Shown: positions 35,486 to 42,035 of the stretch, one piece after another
How the letters are laid out: the number at the start of each line of letters is the position of its first letter
Numbering within the stretch: the first letter of the stretch is position 1
NCBI GenBank assembly: GCA_040756905.1
Contig: JBFLYD010000030.1
Span: forward strand, 1-42,035
Length of the DNA stretch: 42,035 bases
DNA from: Acidobacteriota bacterium
GTDB lineage: Bacteria; Acidobacteriota; Aminicenantia; JBFLYD01
Direction of reading: 5' to 3'
The notes under the pieces: model-generated
The model's input: the letters and a program-made list of their open reading frames with translations, nothing else
Database searches by the model: none
Told to the model about the DNA's origin: nothing
Made by a program: the position numbers and the translations under genes

Positions 35486-35836
35486 TTAAAATTCATATTT
35501 TTTTGCATCTGTCCAGAGACTTTCTAAAGAATAATAATCTCTTGATTTATCCGAAAAAATGTGAACAATAAAATCTCCATAATCGAGAAGAATCCACTCA
35601 AGATTTTCAAGCCCTTCTACATGATGCGGCCATCTTTTTAGCTTAGCCAGGTTTTCTTCTATGGATTGATAAATCGCTAAATTCTGTCTTGAAGAGTTTC
35701 CTGTCGTTATTATGAAATAATCGGTGAATGTGACCAATTTTCTCAGGTCAAGAACTATGATGTCCTCTCCTTTTCTTTCTGATATGGTTGAAATTGTAAT
35801 TTTGATAGGCTTTGGAAGTCTTTTATTAATATCCAA
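35486..35836 (-). CDS. rsfS: Ribosome silencing factor RsfS
   Basis: RsfS binds ribosomal protein L14 and blocks 30S-50S joining under starvation. Family motifs are VLDLRKLVTFTDYFIITTGNSS (quoted in short: TDYFIITTGNSSRQ), LENLEWILLDYGDFIVHIF and YYSLESLW. The length of 116 residues is normal. The start is TTG at 35836, with GGAGG about nine bases upstream; there is no ATG that keeps the conserved region. It is the last gene of the rplU-obgE-nadD-rsfS unit, and nadD-rsfS adjacency is common in bacteria. Confidence 0.95.
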   Translation of the reverse strand: MDINKRLPKPIKITISTISERKGEDIIVLDLRKLVTFTDYFIITTGNSSRQNLAIYQSIEENLAKLKRWPHHVEGLENLEWILLDYGDFIVHIFSDKSRDYYSLESLWTDAKKYEF

Positions 35837-35840
35837 TTTT

Positions 35841-36500
35841 CTAAACCTCCGAGTATAAATTATTTTTTATTATATAACTTTCAACTTCATCAGGAACAAG
35901 ATATTTTATAGATAATTTTTTCCTGACTTTTTCTCTGATTTCCGTAGAAGATATGTTAAGGGAATCCATTGTAAAAATATATATTGCAGGATATATTTCA
36001 TTTTTCGATTCAAATTTTTCATTTTCTTGAAAGAATTTTATTTCTAACCCCTTTTCTTTATTAAGAATTCTCAGGATATTATTTTTTTCATAACCGGGTC
36101 TGCTCAATATTAGAAAAGAACATGATTTAATTACAGTTTTGTAATCTTTCCAGGTTTCTATGAGGGAAAAGGCATCGTCTCCGATGAGAAAATAAAATCT
36201 GTCCTCTGGGAAGTTCTCTTGGAGTTTGTTCAGAGTGTCTATAGTATAAGAGATTCCGCCCCTTTCTATTTCTAAAGATGATGGAATGAAATGGGCGTTG
36301 GAATGGATAGCAAGGGAAACCATAATAAACCTATCTAAAGGAGGAGAGATTTTCTCTGTTTCTTTGTGAGGAGGTAAGTAAGATGGGATGAAAATTATTC
36401 TGTCAAGAGAGAAACATTTTCTTGATACCTCAGCAGCCCTTAAGTGTCCTAAGTGAATAGGGTCAAATGTGCCACTAAATATACCTGTTCTATTTCCCAT
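35841..36500 (-). CDS. nadD: Nicotinate-nucleotide adenylyltransferase
   Basis: NadD makes deamido-NAD, the substrate of the NAD synthase encoded at 30391-32042. It opens with GIFSGTFDPIHLGHL, which holds the HxGH nucleotidyltransferase motif (16-19). It also has PSYLPPHK, FLIGDDAFSLIETWKDY and a C-terminal ISSTEIREKVRKK, the ISSTxIR motif. The length of 219 residues is normal. The start overlaps the obgE end by 11 bases, and rsfS begins four bases after its stop. Confidence 0.95.
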   Translation of the reverse strand: MGNRTGIFSGTFDPIHLGHLRAAEVSRKCFSLDRIIFIPSYLPPHKETEKISPPLDRFIMVSLAIHSNAHFIPSSLEIERGGISYTIDTLNKLQENFPEDRFYFLIGDDAFSLIETWKDYKTVIKSCSFLILSRPGYEKNNILRILNKEKGLEIKFFQENEKFESKNEIYPAIYIFTMDSLNISSTEIREKVRKKLSIKYLVPDEVESYIIKNNLYSEV

Positions 36501-37506
36501 TCTTGGTAGATAATTTAGATAAAACTTCCCACATTTTTTCCTTTAATTCTTTAAGTCCTAATTCTTTCAATGCCGATATTGGAAAAAATTCAATTTTTTT
36601 TTCAACAAAATATTCTTCTATTTTTTTAATTATACTATTTTGTTCCATTATGTCAATTTTATTTAATGCAACTATTCTGGGTTTGTAAGAGAAAGAGTTA
36701 TCATAAAATCTGATTTCATTTTTAAGAATTTCAAACTGATTTGTGATATCTTTAAAATCAGATGATGAGCCATCTAAAAGAAAAAGAAGAAGTTTTGTTC
36801 TCTCGATATGGCTTAAAAACTTAATTCCTAATCCTTTTCCCAAATGGGCTCCTTCAATCAGCCCTGGGATATCTGCTATTATATAGCTTCTTTCATAATC
36901 AAGATCAACAACACCAAGATGGGGGGTGAGAGTAGTAAAAGGATAATCTGCAATTAAAGGCTTTGCAGCTGAGACTTTCGAAAGAAGAGTGGATTTCCCT
37001 GCATTGGGTTTTCCAACAATTCCAACATCTGCAATTAATTTCAGCTCCAATAAAATTTCTCTTTTTTCACCTTCTTTGCCTTCTTCTCTTATCTTTGGAG
37101 CTCTTTTTATAGAAGTAATAAATGATGCATTTCCTCTTCCTCCTTTTCCTCCCTTTGCAGCTAAAAATATAAGATTAGGAGAAATAAAATCAAATATTAT
37201 CTCATCTGTTTCAGCGTCTTTTATTATTGTTCCAACAGGAACTTTTAAATACATATCTTTTCCATTTTTACCTTTTTTATTTGACCCCTTTCCATGGGCT
37301 CCTCTTTCTGATTTGATTAATGGATTGAACCTGAAAAAGGTGAGAGATTTTATACCACGGTCACTTATAAGGTAAATATCTCCTCCATCTCCTCCATCTC
37401 CTCCATCTGGACCACCTTTTGGAACATATTTTTCCCGCCTGAATGAAACACATCCATTTCCCCCATTTCCAGCTTCTAATCTAATTTTTACTTTATCAAC
37501 AAACAT
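36490..37506 (-). CDS. obgE: GTPase Obg (50S assembly)
   Basis: Obg is an essential GTPase that binds the 50S subunit and couples growth to ribosome maturation. The glycine-rich Obg fold spans 1-158. The G domain has the P-loop GKPNAGKST (165-173), the G2 region TTLTPH, G3 ADIPGLIEGA (211-220) and G4 NKID. The 338 residues end after the G domain, so the optional C-terminal OCT extension is missing. Its ATG lies 18 bases after the stop of an rpmA scar; in most bacteria the intact rpmA occupies that spot. Confidence 0.96.
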   Translation of the reverse strand: MFVDKVKIRLEAGNGGNGCVSFRREKYVPKGGPDGGDGGDGGDIYLISDRGIKSLTFFRFNPLIKSERGAHGKGSNKKGKNGKDMYLKVPVGTIIKDAETDEIIFDFISPNLIFLAAKGGKGGRGNASFITSIKRAPKIREEGKEGEKREILLELKLIADVGIVGKPNAGKSTLLSKVSAAKPLIADYPFTTLTPHLGVVDLDYERSYIIADIPGLIEGAHLGKGLGIKFLSHIERTKLLLFLLDGSSSDFKDITNQFEILKNEIRFYDNSFSYKPRIVALNKIDIMEQNSIIKKIEEYFVEKKIEFFPISALKELGLKELKEKMWEVLSKLSTKNGK

Positions 37507-37563
37507 TAAGGGAGGGCTGATATTTTAAAAAGAAGGGCTTCCACCAGATTTTTTATGAGCCAT
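37507..37563 (-). pseudogene. rpmA: Scar of ribosomal protein L27 gene
   Basis: Between rplU and obgE the minus strand reads an ATG at 37563 followed by codons for MAHKKSGGSPSF and TAA (37525-37527). MAHKKxGGS is the invariant N-terminus of L27. After it, in another frame, come codons for FKISALP and TAA, which look like the usual (K)-(V/I)-S-V-L-P end of L27. About 210 bases, roughly 70 codons, appear to be missing. The start codon overlaps the rplU end, as an intact rpmA might. A working L27 cannot be made here. It may be a real deletion with another copy elsewhere, a true loss, or an assembly fault. Confidence 0.8.
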
Positions 37564-37927
37564 TTCTCACCTCAGATGATGTTTCATCATTTTCTTTTGG
37601 TTTGCGCCCTCTTTTTTTGATTAAAATCTTTTCTATTTTTATTTCTGAAAGATATTGTCTATGGCCTGTTTTTTTCTTGTAATGTTTCCTTTTTTTCTTT
37701 TTAAAGACGATAATTTTTTTGTCCCTTAGATTTTTTAAAACAACAGCTTCAACTTTAGCACCCAAAACTATTGGATTTCCGATTAAGAGTTTCTCCTCTT
37801 CTTTTAACAGGGCTATATCTTCAAATATAATTTTTTCTCCTTCTTTTTTATTCAGCTTTTCTACCCGAATGATATCCCCTTCTTTAACTTTTATCTGTTT
37901 TCCACCCATTCTTATTATAGCAAACAT
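37553..37927 (-). CDS. rplU: 50S ribosomal protein L21
   Basis: L21 is a 23S rRNA-binding protein of the large subunit. The start MFAIIRMGGKQIKVKEGD and the RNA-binding FKKKKRKHYKKKTGHRQ are diagnostic. The core ends near residue 105. A tail of about 20 residues (KKRGRKPKENDE and on) extends past the usual end. The ATG has a GAGGGA ribosome site. The stop lies inside the start of the rpmA scar, which begins 10 bases before it. Confidence 0.95.
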   Translation of the reverse strand: MFAIIRMGGKQIKVKEGDIIRVEKLNKKEGEKIIFEDIALLKEEEKLLIGNPIVLGAKVEAVVLKNLRDKKIIVFKKKKRKHYKKKTGHRQYLSEIKIEKILIKKRGRKPKENDETSSEVRNGS

Positions 37928-37960
37928 TATTCCCTCATTTTCTTGAAATTAAAATATTTA

Positions 37961-37988
37961 TTTATCATATTGAAGGTATTATTGTCAA
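37961..37988 (-). promoter_or_regulatory. Possible rplU operon promoter
   Basis: A consensus TTGACA (37983-37988, minus strand) is followed after 16 bases by GATAAA (37961-37966), a four-of-six -10 match. The leader would be about 27 bases. The weak -10 limits confidence. Confidence 0.4.
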
Positions 37989-37990
37989 AC

Positions 37991-38460
37991 AGAGGTCGAC
38001 ATTTCCTTCGCTCAGAATATGATTATCCTCATACTTTATACAGTGACCAGCAAGGGTGACTTCGTCCCGCACTAACTTATTATTACCTAATACAAACGCA
38101 TTGAATAAATTGTAGGGCAACCCTTTAGAGCCTGCCCCGAACCTTGCCCTGAACTTGTTTCATGGGTTGATTCGGGGGTTGCTTAATGCAAGGCTAAAGC
38201 CTTGCCCTACATGTAACAATATTTTATGCGTTTGCTATAAATTAAGGAATTCATAATATCTCTACTCCCATCACTTAATTTTTTTGGAATAAATATAGTT
38301 AGTGCGGGAGCACTCATGTTTCGCTCCCCCTCACTTATCCCGCTACGCATTTGTGACGGTTTTCAGGAACCTTCGGTTTCTCCGCCACCCTTCCTGCTCA
38401 CTTTTCTTCTTTTCAGATTTTAATCCCTTTCGATATATCGCTCGGGAAATGGTCGACCTC
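37991..38460. repeat. Nested inverted-repeat block
   Basis: This 470-base region has no gene. The outer arms are GAGGTCGACATTTCC at about 37992 and GGAAATGGTCGACCTC ending at 38460. A perfect 13-base inverted pair, TCCCGCACTAACT (38065-38077) with AGTTAGTGCGGGA (38297-38309), lies further in. The words AGTGACCAGCAAGGGTGAC and (on the other strand) GTGAGCAGGAAGGGTGGC form another partial pair. MITE copy 2 sits inside. The last part (38414-38460) is copy C of the dispersed repeat at 16849 and 24488. Confidence 0.65.
38090..38239. repeat. MITE-like palindromic repeat, copy 2
   Basis: This copy is nearly identical to 1-126, with one substitution in the left arm and a 24-base expansion in the apical hairpin. 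Copy 1 has CCCCGAACTTGATTCGGGG there; copy 2 has a longer stem around CCTTGCCCTGAACTTG. The terminal inverted repeats and GCAAGGCTAAAGCCTTGC are unchanged. It lies inside the inner inverted pair of the surrounding block, as if inserted there. Confidence 0.75.
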
Positions 38461-38471
38461 ATATTTCTTGG

Positions 38472-38813
38472 TCAACTTTCCTGATTGGATTCCTTCTTTT
38501 CCTCTTTAGAGGCTTCTTCCATAGCTTCCTCAATTTCATTGCCAAAATCTTCTCCCATTTCTTTACCCATTTTCTTCATCCATTTGGCTATGCTTTTTGG
38601 ATCTCTTTCATCGAAATCTGAAAATTTTGATGGGTCAGCAAGGCTCTCGAGTCTGCTCTCTTCAGACCTGATCACAGCTACTCTTGATATTATTTTTTTC
38701 ATGTTTGAACTTCCACAGGATTTACATCTTATCTCTGGTAAATTGTTTATATTGAGGATTAAAAAGGAAGATTTTTTGTTGCAGTCTTCACATTTATACT
38801 CATAAATAGGCAT
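38472..38813 (-). CDS. FmdB-family zinc-ribbon protein
   Basis: The 113-residue protein opens MPIYEYKCEDC and has a CxxC...CKSCGS zinc ribbon (C8, C11, C30, C33), the FmdB family pattern. A region of low complexity, rich in Met, Glu and Lys, fills the rest (KWMKKMGKEMGEDFGNE). FmdB was first named as a regulator in formamide metabolism, but the role of most members is unknown. It is transcribed away from the tetR gene, and their promoters overlap at 38826-38877. The ribosome site is AGGAGC. Confidence 0.85.
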   Translation of the reverse strand: MPIYEYKCEDCNKKSSFLILNINNLPEIRCKSCGSSNMKKIISRVAVIRSEESRLESLADPSKFSDFDERDPKSIAKWMKKMGKEMGEDFGNEIEEAMEEASKEEKKESNQES

Positions 38814-38825
38814 TTTTGCTCCTAA

Positions 38826-38855
38826 AATATAATTATTTTAAAAAATCCTTGACAA
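38826..38855 (-). promoter_or_regulatory. Promoter of the FmdB-family gene
   Basis: On the minus strand, TTGTCA (38850-38855), an 18-base spacer and TATATT (38826-38831) precede AGGAGC and the ATG at 38813. The -35 box is shared base for base, on the other strand, with the tetR promoter. With so short a distance to the start the ribosome site would lie right at the expected 5' end. Confidence 0.5.
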
Positions 38856-38866
38856 AAATGTAAAGG
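38847..38866. promoter_or_regulatory. Candidate TetR operator
   Basis: A 20-base inverted repeat, CCTTGACA-AAAA-TGTAAAGG, matches at seven of eight half-site positions. It covers the -35 box and spacer of the tetR promoter and the -35 of the FmdB promoter. Placement between the divergent genes is the usual site for autoregulation by TetR proteins. Binding itself is inferred. Confidence 0.6.
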
Positions 38867-38877
38867 TTTTATAATAT
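38849..38877 (+). promoter_or_regulatory. Promoter of the tetR-tolC-adaptor operon
   Basis: TTGACA (38849-38854) is followed by TATAAT (38870-38875, 15-base spacer) or the overlapping TAATAT (38872-38877, 17-base spacer). The ATG of tetR begins at 38885, seven to nine bases after the -10 box, so the operon message is predicted to be leaderless or nearly so. Confidence 0.65.
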
Positions 38878-38884
38878 AGAAACT

Positions 38885-39514
38885 ATGAAAACAAAAAAAG
38901 TTTATAAAGTTTCCAAATATAATCAACATAAAGAAAAGATATTGGAGTTGAGCCAGGAAATTCTTTTCAAAAAAGGTTATTCTGGATTGAAGGTAGATGA
39001 ATTAGCTAAGGAATTATCGATGAGCAAAAAAACAATTTATAAAATATTTGCCAGCAAAGAGGAAATAGTTAAGAATATGATTAAGAGGTTTTTGATTAGG
39101 ATTGACAGGGAAGTATCCCACATAGTTAAAAGCTACGATGATCCATTACAGAGGCTTCAGCAAATTATCTATTACATGGGAAATGAACTCTCTAAGATTG
39201 AAAAACCATATTTCGATTTAAAAAAGGTATTGCCATCTCTGTGGAAAGAAACAGAAGATTTCAGAGAGAAAAAATTTAAATATCTGCATGATATTTTAAA
39301 AGAAGGGAAAGAAAAAGGGTGGATAAGGAATGATGTAAATTTAGAAATTGCTCTTTTAATGTACATTGGAGCTGTGAGGTATGTTACAGATCCGGAAGTT
39401 GTATTAAATCAATCCTTTTCGCTAAAAGAAATTGTAGAAAATGTTATAAAAATATTTTTTGAAGGAATTTTAAGCAACGGAGTTCGTATAAATAAATATA
39501 GAGAAAGAAATTGA
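38885..39514 (+). CDS. TetR/AcrR-family transcriptional regulator
   Basis: A helix-turn-helix DNA-binding domain fills about residues 14-60. The recognition part is LKVDELAKELSMSKKTIYKIF, quoted here only as VDELAKELSMSKKTIYKIF. The C-terminal ligand-binding domain (about 70-205) is helical and has no recognisable ligand pocket. It is the first gene of an efflux operon with tolC 15 bases later, so it likely represses the operon until an effector is present. A candidate operator overlaps its own promoter. No ribosome site precedes the ATG, in line with a leaderless message. Confidence 0.9.
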   Translation: MKTKKVYKVSKYNQHKEKILELSQEILFKKGYSGLKVDELAKELSMSKKTIYKIFASKEEIVKNMIKRFLIRIDREVSHIVKSYDDPLQRLQQIIYYMGNELSKIEKPYFDLKKVLPSLWKETEDFREKKFKYLHDILKEGKEKGWIRNDVNLEIALLMYIGAVRYVTDPEVVLNQSFSLKEIVENVIKIFFEGILSNGVRINKYRERN

Positions 39515-39529
39515 AGGAGGAAATGCGAA

Positions 39530-40867
39530 ATGACAAGATTTGTTTTGATGGTTTTAGTGTTAAAAATCTTTAGCTATTCTCTTTATGCCCAGGAAGTAAT
39601 TGAGTTGACCTTGGAAAGAAGCCTGAAGATTGCCCTTGAGAACAACCCCAATTACATTGCCTCTTTAAAAAGAGTTGATGAGGCAAAAGGGAAAAGATGG
39701 GAAGCAATTTCAGAATTGCTACCAGCATTAGATTTAAGAGAAACCACAACTCTTCGAGAAAAAGTTATTGAAGTGGAAATACCAGCATTTTTTCCAGGTC
39801 AGAGACCAACAAAAGCCAGGTTCGACTTCACAAAAGACTACGAATTCAATCTATTTTTTACTCAACCGATTTATACCGGAGGAAAGTTAGCGGCAAATCT
39901 AAAACAGAGCATTTATAATTTTAAATTGAATGAAGAAATTGAGAATCAAACAAAGCAAACTTTAATTTTCGAGATAAAACGAACCTTCTATGGATACTTG
40001 GTTGCACAGGAATTATTGAAGTTTTCCCAGGAAGCCCTTGAACTTGGAGAGAAACATCTTGAGAGAACAAAAGTTTTATATGAACAGGGTATCGCATCAA
40101 AGCTTGATTTGATGAGAGCAGAAGTTCAGGTTGCGAACCTGAAGCCTCAAAAAATCAAAGCTGAAAATAATTTAAAGCTTGTTGAAATTTCTTTAAAAAA
40201 CTTACTGGGATTAGACCCGAAAATACCCATAAAGATAAAGGGGTCCCTTGAACATAGAGATATTCAGCTCGATTCTCAAAATATTTTAAAGAAAGCCATT
40301 GAAAAGAGACCAGAGTTAAATCAACTCCGATACCAAAGAGGGATAGGAGAACAGATTCTAAAAATAGCAAAAGCTTCTTATATTCCAAATTTCTCAATAG
40401 TAGGGAGCTTTAATTACAGAATGGATAGATTAACATTGAATAGAAAAGTCTGGGATGAGTACTATTCTGTAAATCTTGTTCTTACCTATCCTATCTTCGC
40501 TGGCGTCTCAAGAGAGGCAAAAATAATGCAGAGTAAGGCTATTCTTGAGAGAATTGATTATACTTATAAAGCTGTTGAGGATGCTGTAAGAATAGAAATT
40601 GAAGAAGCTCTTTTGAATTTAAAGGAAGCAAAGGAGATTATAGAATCTCAGGAGAGAAACATTGAACAGGCCAAAGAAAGTGTCAGGATTGCAGAACTTA
40701 ATTACGAAGAAGGCTTGGTAACATCCCTTGAAGTTTTAACTGCTCATCAGGCTTTGACTCAAGCAGAAATGAATTTATCTCAGGCTCTTTATTCCTGGTT
40801 AGTCGCTTCAGCAAAGCTTGAAAGAGCAACAGGAATTCCTTTGGAAGAATTAGAAAAAATTGGCTGA
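39530..40867 (+). CDS. TolC-like outer-membrane efflux protein
   Basis: This is an outer-membrane channel of the OEP family. A signal peptide (about 1-21, ending SLYAQ) is followed by two repeats of the OEP fold, each with long amphipathic helices. Recognisable pieces are LERSLKIALENNPNYIASLKR (shortened: ALENNPNYIAS), LFFTQPIYTGGKL, YEQGIASKLDLMRAEVQVAN, and in the second half LTYPIFAGVSREAK and YEEGLVTSLEVLTAHQAL. The length of 445 residues is normal. The ribosome site AAGGAGG is strong; the ATG at 39523 is out of frame. The efflux adaptor gene starts 14 bases after the stop. Confidence 0.93.
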   Translation: MTRFVLMVLVLKIFSYSLYAQEVIELTLERSLKIALENNPNYIASLKRVDEAKGKRWEAISELLPALDLRETTTLREKVIEVEIPAFFPGQRPTKARFDFTKDYEFNLFFTQPIYTGGKLAANLKQSIYNFKLNEEIENQTKQTLIFEIKRTFYGYLVAQELLKFSQEALELGEKHLERTKVLYEQGIASKLDLMRAEVQVANLKPQKIKAENNLKLVEISLKNLLGLDPKIPIKIKGSLEHRDIQLDSQNILKKAIEKRPELNQLRYQRGIGEQILKIAKASYIPNFSIVGSFNYRMDRLTLNRKVWDEYYSVNLVLTYPIFAGVSREAKIMQSKAILERIDYTYKAVEDAVRIEIEEALLNLKEAKEIIESQERNIEQAKESVRIAELNYEEGLVTSLEVLTAHQALTQAEMNLSQALYSWLVASAKLERATGIPLEELEKIG

Positions 40868-40881
40868 AAGGAGAGATGGCA

Positions 40882-41910
40882 ATGAAAATTAAGAAATCAA
40901 TCATATTTTCAATAACAATTTCGACATTATTTTTAATTATAAGCTGTAACAAGTCAGCAAAAAAAACAGAAAATGATGAATCTCCAGCTTATTTTAATGT
41001 CAGAGTAGAAAAAGTTATTAAGGGGACGATTAAAAAAACTCTCTCATTTACCGGAACTGTAGAACCAGAAGAGAAAGTTACTATAATTCCTGATATCGGA
41101 GGAAAGATTCATAGAATATATGTAAAGGAGGGTGACAGAGTTAAACAAGGACAGGTACTTGCTGAGCTCGATACAAGACACATACGTCTTCAACTGGAGC
41201 AGGCAAAAGCAGCTCTTGATGTTGCAGAAGCAAATTTTAAAGATGCTGAAAGAAATTTAGAAAGAATGAATAAACTGAAGAGTGAAAATGCAGTATCAGA
41301 TCAGCAATTTGAAAAAGTAAGACTTGTCTATGAAGGAGCTTCATCCCAGCTTCAGCAGACAAAAGCAGCTTTGAATCTTGCTCAATATCAGCTTGATGTT
41401 TCCATAATGAAAGCTCCATTTGATGGAATTGTTTCGATGAAGATAGCTGATGAAGGAGATGTGATAAATCCGATGATGGCAGGTTTTGGTGGAAGAGGAG
41501 GGGTGTTAGTGGTTATGAATTTTTCCAAGGTAAAAATAAATTTAGATGTTTCAGATAGAGAAATAAAAGAAATTAAAAAAGGAGATGAAACTGTTGTCAA
41601 GATTGATACATATCCTGAGAAAGAGTTTATAGGAAAAGTTTCTATAGTAAACTTAACTGCTGATCCACTGACAAAGACTTTTAATGTTCAAGTTGAAATC
41701 CCAAATAAAGAGCTATTTTTAAAACCAGGTGTTTTTGCAAAGGTTACAATTATCACTAAAGAGAAAGACAATGTTCTTGTCTTGAATAAGAAAGCTTTAA
41801 TTGAAGGAAAGTATGTGTTTGTTGTGAAAGAAAATAGAGCTGAAAAAAGAGAAGTGCTTACAGGACTTGAGAGCGAAGATTTTGTTGAACTATTAAAAGG
41901 TATTGGTGAG
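40882..41910 (+). CDS. RND-type efflux adaptor lipoprotein, truncated by IS
   Basis: This is a membrane-fusion protein of the HlyD/AcrA group. A lipoprotein signal ends at the lipobox IISC (Cys22). The lipoyl half-motifs, the coiled-coil hairpin (about 100-160, with EQAKAALDVAEANFKDAERN-type heptads) and the beta-barrel domain (for example VSIVNLTADPLTKTFNVQVE) are present. After codon 343 (LLKGIGE) the sequence changes abruptly to the end of an IS21-like element. The last 30-40 residues expected of the family are missing, and the frame simply stays open into the element to the window end. A start at 40876 is possible, but AAGGAGA fits the ATG at 40882 better. The pump gene itself would lie beyond the insertion. 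Confidence 0.85.
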
Positions 41911-42035
41911 TGTATATTCCGATCCAAAGTGGCCATCGATTCCGATTCAAACCGGCCACTGATTCTGATTGAAAGTGGCCACCCATTCCGATTTATTCCG
42001 GCCACTTTTTCGATGAAATCAGAATTTGAAAAAGT
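41911..42035. mobile_element. End of an IS21-family-like element
   Basis: From TGTATATTCCGATCC (41911) the sequence consists of four tandem repeats starting at 41916, 41939, 41962 and 41985, exactly 23 bases apart. Each resembles ATTCCGATTCAAAGTGGCCA with alternating GTGGCCA and CCGGCCA. Terminal arrays of this kind, beginning with TG, are typical of IS21-family elements and serve as transposase-binding sites. The element runs past the window edge, so the transposase genes (istA, istB) are not seen. Family assignment is from memory of such ends. Confidence 0.7.

Noticed and set aside
37928-38471. Short open frames on either strand in the nested repeat block
   Set aside because: They are brief, lack ribosome sites and lie within palindromes.
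41911-42035. Reading the adaptor as intact because its frame stays open to the window end
   Set aside because: After 41910 the translation loses any adaptor character and the DNA is an exact 23-base tandem array, so the open frame is fortuitous.

Overview
The window reads as an AT-rich (base composition not computed) chromosomal stretch from a diderm bacterium. Supporting genes are apolipoprotein N-acyltransferase (lnt), a TolC-type outer-membrane channel with a lipoprotein efflux adaptor, and the last codons of an OmpA-type protein. Nearly all of it is housekeeping; there is no phage, plasmid or CRISPR content. The lineage cannot be fixed from this alone. The gene set would suit an under-sampled group near Acidobacteriota/Aminicenantota or the former Deltaproteobacteria, but that is a weak inference.

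Layout. 1-341: a MITE-like repeat followed by stacked palindromes. 342-9862 (minus): one tightly packed run, in transcription order an SLC1-type symporter, asnS, rimO, pgpA, cinA, thpR, gpsA, an FHA-GAF-adenylate cyclase and a TPR protein. 10143-13316 (plus): purD, purE, mtaB. 13361-15161 (minus): an unusual radical SAM protein and an unknown 135-residue protein, with the 3' scrap of an OmpA-type gene behind it. 15538-18904 (plus): greA, lepB, ggt and a 70-residue membrane protein. 19099-22726: a Cys-rich small protein, ribF, a DUF1844 protein, mazG, and prfB with its programmed frameshift. 22862-27213 (minus): lnt, a SPOR protein, slipin and NfeD protease. 27343-34287 (plus): TPR protein, ligA, a two-gene glutamine-dependent NAD synthase, rsmI, hsp20, htpX. 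34292-37927 (minus): comF and a DksA-like gene in one unit; rplU, an rpmA scar, obgE, nadD, rsfS in another. 37928-38471: nested palindromes holding the second MITE copy. 38472-end: fmdB-like gene divergent from a tetR-tolC-efflux adaptor operon, the adaptor being cut by the end of an IS21-like element.

How genes fit together. Translation quality and ribosome function dominate (asnS, rimO, mtaB, prfB, rsmI, rplU, obgE, rsfS, greA). NAD supply is represented by nadD and the split synthase, flavins by ribF, purines by purD/purE, and envelope upkeep by lepB, lnt, slipin/NfeD, htpX, SPOR and the efflux operon.

Most noteworthy: (1) the rpmA (L27) slot between rplU and obgE holds only the first nine or so codons of L27 plus what looks like its last codons; (2) several genes have a -10 box only 6-11 bases before the start codon and no Shine-Dalgarno, so they are probably leaderless; (3) palindromic repeat families are scattered through the intergenic DNA, and one has been absorbed into the 3' end of purD; (4) an IS21-like end, marked by four 23-bp tandem repeats, truncates the efflux adaptor. 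I did not find a clearly new multi-gene system.
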